NCBI GenBank assembly: GCA_020861125.1
Contig: JAJBSZ010000166.1
Location: 1-5,938 of the forward strand
Source: Planctomycetota bacterium
Lineage (GTDB): Bacteria > Planctomycetota > SZUA-567
Direction of reading: 5' to 3'
DNA: 5,938 nucleotides
Part shown: piece after piece, positions 5,912-5,938 of the stretch
Position numbering within the stretch: the first letter of the stretch is position 1
Layout of the letters: every line of letters starts with the position of its first letter
Program-made: the position numbers and the translations under genes
Notes under the pieces: model-generated
The model's database searches: none
What the model saw: the letters and a program-made list of their open reading frames with translations, nothing else
Told to the model about the DNA's origin: nothing

Positions 5912-5938
5912 CCCTCCACCCTTCCGGCCGTAAGATGG

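Larger units (their letters stand above)
5652..5938. other. Upstream non-coding region of the solute-binding protein gene
   Basis: No open frame in these 287 bases looks like a gene; frames running in from the solute-binding gene give no recognisable or signal-peptide-like sequence. It contains a 10-base direct repeat ACGGAGACGG (5810-5819 and 5826-5835), the heptamer tract and the palindrome listed separately. A weak promoter-like pair on the minus strand (TTGCTG, 17 bases, CATCAT, at about 5783-5742) is not convincing. Confidence 0.5.

Noticed and set aside
5245..5919. Minus-strand frame of 224 codons starting near the right edge
   Set aside because: It overlaps the solute-binding gene in another frame, is Arg/Gly/Pro rich, and its first part only translates the heptamer repeat.

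Overview
This is a GC-rich bacterial window in which every gene I can support lies on the minus strand, so the gene order below runs from high to low coordinates. The architectures (a protein kinase with an MshEN/GspE-N-like head, a thiL-tsaE pair, a sugar-isomerase-type TIM barrel, a Cys-tailed TPR protein) suggest a Gram-negative from an environmental or gut lineage. The PVC group (Lentisphaerota, Kiritimatiellota, Verrucomicrobiota) is a guess from gene style only; no rRNA or marker gene settles it.

Layout, in transcription order. The region 5938-5652 has no convincing gene but holds a purine-rich, degenerate heptamer repeat and a GC palindrome. The gene at 5651-4803 encodes an exported type-3 solute-binding protein whose two halves are in swapped order (lobe 2 first, lobe 1 last). 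The gap 4802-4606 holds a strong-looking promoter, a hairpin followed by five Ts, and a possible UPF0145 (YbjQ-like) remnant. The gene at 4605-3868 encodes a TPR protein with a cysteine-rich tail. A 125-base leader (3867-3743) with an inverted repeat next to the ribosome binding site precedes a tight cluster: TIM-barrel sugar isomerase-like gene (3742-2921), thiL (2902-1764), tsaE (1770-1264), and a kinase gene (1258 to beyond the left edge).

The last four genes are separated by 18, -7 and 5 bases, so they look like one operon. It mixes thiamine diphosphate synthesis (ThiL), the tRNA t6A modification (TsaE) and a regulatory kinase-like protein. The genes are linked by co-expression rather than by one obvious pathway.

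The most notable points are: (1) thiL is broken by a perfect 176-bp tandem duplication, and deleting one copy restores an exact 320-residue ThiL; (2) the kinase-like protein has Asn in place of both the catalytic-loop Lys and the DFG Asp, so it is probably a pseudokinase; (3) the solute-binding protein is circularly permuted at the hinge between its lobes; (4) the TIM-barrel protein seems to have lost most of its usual metal ligands. I did not find a clear new defence or mobile system here.
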